Source of the DNA: Hamiltosporidium tvaerminnensis
Taxonomy: Eukaryota > Microsporidia > Dubosqiidae
Length of the DNA stretch: 64,000 nt
Direction: 5' to 3'
Assembly: GCA_022605425.2 (NCBI GenBank)
Contig: CM061251.1
Coordinates: forward strand, 83,501 to 147,500
The number at the start of each line of letters is the position of its first letter. Position 1 is the stretch's first letter. Below are positions 59,532 to 64,000 of the stretch, one piece after another. The notes under the pieces were generated by a model. It was given only the letters and a program-made list of their open reading frames with translations, was not told where the DNA came from and ran no database searches. The position numbers and the translations under genes are program-made.

Positions 59532-61280
59532 CTCCCTCTGTCCGGAAATATGGTATACATTTTAGCGATTTTTTTGTTCGGAAATATGGTATACATTTGC
59601 GAAAAAAATAAAATAAAAAATGTAAGGACAAGTTTATTATATTACCTTTATTTCGAATATTAAATAAATATTAATGTAAATATTAAATAAAATTTAAAAA
59701 AATATATATTAAAATTAGTAAGTTCACTCGAAATTTGATTTAGCTTTAACGTCTGCTTCTTTGGAACATACATATTTTTCTAGCAGTCGACCTTCGCGAC
59801 GAAGTTTTCCATTACTTAAAAGAGGTATTTTATAGCAATTTCCACCATCTGCTAGCATAATTGACTCCATACATGCTTGCAATGTTGTAAAAACGTTATC
59901 GAGAGTATTAGCTTCTAAGTGATGAAATGCATCTTGAACACAATTTATTAATTCGTCAATTGTGTGTGGCGAAGCTTGATGTTGCAGCGATTGTATGGAG
60001 TTGAAAAAACCTAAACCAAGAACATTTAAATCGGGGCTATTTGCCAGTTGCATATTAAATTTAATATTCCGGTCATCAGCAGAACCAAGAGCGACAATAT
60101 CTGCATCATTATCAGAAAAATGGGGTTTTGCATTGTTTTGTTGTACGTAAATTGTTTTCTTTTTGTATGCTTGCGGAAATTTAGATTTAATTACGGGAAT
60201 TACATTATCAATGATCATGTTTTTGCAATGACTGCTGTAACAGATTCCACATTTTTTTTATCATTGTCCCTTTAGCCCTATTCTTAGAATTTTTTTGAGC
60301 TGGTTCTTCATAAACAAATGGCCATATTCCAATTTTCCCATCAAAAAAAAGCTTTTGATGTGCATCATAGCGTGGTCGAGCTACTGCAGCCATGAACATT
60401 ATTTTCGTAATAAATGGCTTACTTTTGCAGTTTCTCTCCGGTTTTTCTTCGTTTAACATTTAGTAATAAGAGCGCTTAACTTTAGTTAGATAAAACCACT
60501 TTTCATCAATGTGAACGTAGTCGTACAAATCATCAAAAAGCAAATCTCAATTATTAACAAGATATACTTTAGACAAGCAAAATTTCAATCTGTCCATTTT
60601 ATTTTTATCTGTTAAAGTTGGTTTAACTCTAGAAGATATTCTCTTCATATACTTTCCCGACTTGAATATATCAAACAAAGTTTATTTTGGAATATCAATT
60701 GCAAAGTAAAGACTTGTGAGCGTTCCTCGACGATTTAATGGTGTTTTCTTATTTGCGCTAAATTGTTCGAATATTCTTTAGGTTTTTTTCCGCATCTTTT
60801 TTTCTTTTTTAAAGAAACATCGGCACATATCTTGCCCTTTCTGTATTGAGTTTGTGCTGCATGCCAAATTCTGTTTACAGTTAGCCGGAAAACTTGAAAG
60901 GCAGAAGAAATTTCGTTGATGGCACCGTATTTTAACTTATTCTCCTTCATCTGCTGTAATAATTTTTCTAAAATACCTTGACGTTGTTCTTTAGTTAATT
61001 GTTTATATTTTGAATCTCTTTTTTCTGAATTTAACAAATTTCCTTTCACATTTTCCATAATCGTCTTGCAGCGGTATTAATTTTTTTTACCTTAAGAAAC
61101 ACTGATGTTTGAGCGGTAACTTTTTAACTAAGAATGATATACTAAAGTTAAATATTTTAGGTTATATTGTCATGAATATTTACTATGACAATTTCATGAC
61201 GGTTGCCTATTTATTTTTTATATTCACGATAATCTATGGTTTTTTTTTGAAATGTATACCATATTTCCGGACAGAGGGAG
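59532..61280 (-). mobile_element. Mariner-like DNA transposon with intact TIRs, inactive
   Basis: A complete 1749-bp element. Its ends are perfect 31-bp inverted repeats beginning CTCCCTCTGTCCGGAAATAT, flanked by the TA duplication (59530-59531 and 61281-61282) expected for Tc1/mariner insertion. An inner copy of cggaaatatggtatacattt lies at 59580 near the left end only. The transposase is on the minus strand and is broken. TIR sequence and protein resemble the plant/oomycete-type mariner-like elements (DD39D group) rather than animal mariners. Confidence 0.93.
59724..61058 (-). pseudogene. Mariner-like transposase, broken
   Basis: Pieces in order on the minus strand: 61058-60735 (107 residues, N-terminal helix-turn-helix region with QRQGILEKLLQQM and AFQVFRLTVNRIW), a middle part with in-frame stops carrying VKPTLTDKNKMDRLKF and the first catalytic segment VHIDEKWFYL near 60510, then 60459-60208 (FITKIMFMAAVARPRYD, FFDGKIGIWPF) and 60218-59724 (FPQAYKKKTIYVQQNNAKPH, ANSPDLNVLGLGFFNSIQSL). 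The family has Asp where this copy has Asn in QQNNAKPH, and Asp where it has Gly in NVLGLGFF, so two of the three catalytic acids are lost in addition to at least three stops and one frameshift. The piece boundaries at 60218/60208 overlap by a frame change. Confidence 0.9.
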
Positions 61281-61439
61281 TAATATATATTTTTTTTGTT
61301 GAATTTTATCCTTTTTTATTTATTTCTTTACACCATAATTTCCTTAACAAAGAATTTACAAAAGTTTTTCACATTCTACCTCACTATTGGTTTCTTGGTT
61401 GCAGTAAATAATTTATGGAAAACAAAAAATTTCTTCGTT

Positions 61440-62095
61440 TTAAATATTTCCACTATTTTAACCGCATCATTCTCTTCTTCTGAATTTGACTCATTATTTA
61501 TCTATATTGTCAGTCTCTCTAGGATGATGCCTCTGTCTAAATTTAAAGTGTAATATTTTTTTTATTTAGTTGTTTAACACGGTTCCGTTTAATATTCACA
61601 TGTTTTAAAGGCGGGTATAGCTGTTCATACTTCATAGCTTTTTCAATAACAGTCCATGACACTCTTTCCCAACCCTTTTCTGCATGTAGTCCTGAGTTAG
61701 GGCACTCTTGGTCGATCATAAATAATTACTTCGACTGTCTCCTTGGGTACTATAGCTTGTATATATGCTTCTACATTCATGATTATTGTAGTCTTTTAAA
61801 ATATATCTTATAGTATTTTGTCAGATACAATTCCAAGGTTATGACATAAGAGAGTAAATCCATACCAAACTTATAAATAAAACCCCACTTCGTCGGCCAA
61901 AAAGTCGTAATTCTAAGTTTTTCGGTTTCAACGATCCAAGTGAATCCTTAAAGGTAATTCCTATTTCAATGAGTGTTATGGTATTTTTACTTTTATATTT
62001 GACACATTTCTTCAATTTATTATTCCGAATTTGAAATCAATGTTTTTCTGGTGTAGACTCTTATATCTGCATACTTATTCTCTATGACGGTTTTT
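61440..62095 (-). mobile_element. Diverged R4 relic, minus strand
   Basis: The minus strand from 62095 aligns with the endonuclease region and 3' end of the R4 copy: taagtatgcagatataagagt, ataacactcattgaaatagg, gaaaccgaaaaacttaga, atgaatgtagaagcatat and ggagacagtcgaag, followed by the Glu-rich 3' untranslated part around 61510-61450. Frames are destroyed. It lies 160 bp from the mariner element. Confidence 0.78.
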
Positions 62096-63659
62096 AACTA
62101 TGTAACTCTTAAATTAATTTAATAAAATATATGATATTTTATTATACATGTAAGAATATTTAGTAGGGATAATTCAATTTTGCGTTCATGTTATATTTAG
62201 AATGTCTTTTGAGTTTATTGGTTATGTTTTTTTATAATTTACTAGCAGTAAATAAAGCTAATCAAAAAATATCTCAGTTCATTAGGCTTCAAAAAACCAA
62301 ATTAATATGTTTTCGAGCTTATAAATACAATGTTTCTAGTATATTTTTTTGATTCTAGGCTATTAAAAATATATGTACCAAAAATAAATAACAATCCGTA
62401 AGCTTATAATTCCTTGAATTCTTTTTAAAAAAACGTGTGATATTTGTTCAGGAATAAAACATTTAAAAATAAAATATCTTGCAATTGTAGAAAGAAGAAT
62501 AATTTTCATCATCTATCTATTAAAAATACAAGATGCGAATTCCTCAGATTTAAAAGAACCTAACATATATTTATCGGTTCTAGCCGCCATGTATTTTTTA
62601 GTCTTCTTCGCTTGGGTAGATATTTTTTAATTAAATTTAAATATTTGGCTTTGTTATATTTCTTAGTATTGATTATGACCGCGTTTATTATTGCAAATAT
62701 ATTAGCATATAATGAAAAATCCCAAATATTTTGGAGTCTGAATATTGAATTTACACCAATGGCCAAGGTTAGACACAGTTATTTCAGATTCTATTTTTTA
62801 AATCAAAGGTTAGGTTTGAGAGCGAATCAACGTTATCAAAAAAATGTTCGATGTAAAATAACGTCATTAAAATATCAAAATTCAGCCGAATAAATCGGGA
62901 TTATATATTTTTTACTGGACGAACCAAAAAACTTATTGCATTAATGCTGTGAAACGTAGAATAAAGATATTTGTACGAATATCTTAGTAAAATTAGATCA
63001 ATTAAACAAACCTTTTGAGGGACAAATTAGAGTTTTTTTAATATCAATTACTAGGTACTAGAAAATAAATTCATAATTTTTTAACTCTCATAACTCGATA
63101 TTTATTGATTATTCGTTTATAAAATTTATAGTAATAATAGGTTTTTTCATCTCAAATTAAATATTTTCTCTTCTCGTCTTGATTACAGACCGAAAATAAT
63201 AATATTTCTATCTAATCACAAATTAGATTAATTAAGAAGAATTTAAAAATTGCTTTTATCTATTGTCTCCTAAAACCCATATTTACTTTAATTTAGGAAT
63301 GAGTAGATAATTGTCAGAAAATAGAAATTTACTATTGAGAATTTTTATAATTTCTTACTTTAAGTCAACCAGGTTTGATTTCTTTTAAAAAAATTGATTA
63401 TGATTTATAATATGTTTACATAAACTCTATTTCGTGGTTAATTTTAGAAATAATTTTCTTTAGAAATGAAATAAGCATCTTAGGGTTAGAAACTCCATTT
63501 ACTAGAAATATAAAATATGAAAAAATATGTTTGACAAATTTAATCTTATCTAATACATTTTCTGATTTTTTTATAACAATATAAATTCTTAATAAATCTG
63601 AATATTTTGTTTTTTCCAGGTTTTTCACCATGAAAAATCGATAATATTTTTTAGTTTAT
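62096..63659. other. AT-rich region with two uncertain frames
   Basis: Overlapping frames at 62612-62893 (+) and 62766-62560 (-), and one at 63631-63416 (-), have no recognisable motif. The 71-residue minus-strand frame at 63416 is Lys/Ile-rich and could be part of a decayed gene. None is called. Confidence 0.4.
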
Positions 63660-64000
63660 GTTTTCACATATTTTAAAAAATATGGCATGAGTCCCATTGC
63701 TCTCGTAGCATAAACTGGTGCTAGAAAGATATATAACTTGTTTTACAATACTCTATTGGTAGCCCCTAAAATACCAGTATTCCCAACTCACTAATCTAAA
63801 AGAAATCTAGAACAATTTTTATCAACCAGACAGTAGTATTGTTTCGTAAATGTTGGATTTCTGGAAATATATTCCAGGTCGAACCCCTTGGACTTCTAAT
63901 ACCAGAAGCAATCCGAGTTACTTTACACTTTCCTGCCAAGTAGACTTCCAGCTAAGGATTCCGGCGACACAAATATGGTATAAAAAGAGATGGTGATACG
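63660..64000 (-). pseudogene. Unassigned minus-strand coding relic at the window edge
   Basis: The minus strand gives protein-like runs broken by stops: AGKCKVTRIASGIRSPRGST then WNIFPEIQHLRNNTTVWL near 63940-63800, and FLAPVYATRAMGLMP near 63715-63670 in another frame. Composition is richer in G+C than the neighbourhood, suggesting a transposon or lost gene that continues beyond the window. Family not recognised. Confidence 0.35.

Noticed and set aside
61109-61411. 100-codon hydrophobic plus-strand frame
   Set aside because: It runs across the right TIR of the mariner element and out of it, so it is accidental.
62560-62893. Opposed frames of 68 (-) and 93 (+) codons
   Set aside because: No motif, no partner copy and ambiguous strand; AT-rich composition explains both.

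Overview
The window looks like a gene-poor, very AT-rich contig from a microsporidian with a large, repeat-filled genome. A Hamiltosporidium-type parasite of Daphnia is my best guess, inferred from low gene density, gene content and repeat load rather than from a search. Supporting signs are fungal-type intronless genes, a Pol I largest subunit, CCC motifs just before or at start codons (28637, 46760, 55875), AATAAA overlapping stop codons, and relics of an R4/Dong-like non-LTR retrotransposon.

Layout. 1-8.2 kb: mostly non-coding, with a decayed secreted-protein gene (2780-4238, +), a decayed minus-strand gene (5.6-6.9 kb), a GC-rich SINE-like repeat (6945-7205) and tRNA-Pro(TGG) (7835-7906, -). 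8.3-11.1 kb: an intact 921-residue Thr-rich repeat protein. 11-25 kb: gene desert with a second copy of the 2.8-kb pseudogene (13452-14892), a MITE-like repeat and a 5'-truncated R4 copy. 25.3-28.1 kb: a RhoGAP-domain protein followed closely by a second R4 fragment. 28.3-36.1 kb: RNA polymerase I largest subunit (2047 aa) loaded with in-frame minisatellites, flanked on both sides by other minisatellites and a tandem array of R4 3' tails. 36.3-37.0 kb: a GC-richer island with a tRNA-like A box and hairpins, and no ORF. 37-47 kb: dispersed repeats, a frame-disrupted secreted/membrane gene (39655-41353), a MITE-like copy in inverse orientation, an R4 relic and a second SINE-like copy. 46.8-47.7 kb: an intact multipass membrane protein. 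49.9-51.3 kb: a diverged R4 body. 52.1 kb: a small Lys-rich ORF. 53.8-54.2 kb: an R4 3' end running into homopolymer sequence that looks like an artefact. 55.9-57.8 kb: an intact ABCG-type half transporter. 59.5-61.3 kb: a complete but dead mariner-like element with perfect 31-bp TIRs and a TA duplication. 61.4-62.1 kb: another R4 relic. The rest is AT-rich desert with unassigned coding relics.

The intact genes do not form one pathway: rRNA transcription (Pol I), small-GTPase regulation (RhoGAP), transport (ABCG, multipass protein) and a probable surface or secreted repeat protein. The unusual biology is tandem-repeat expansion inside and around essential and surface genes, plus secreted gene-family decay and several layers of dead transposons.
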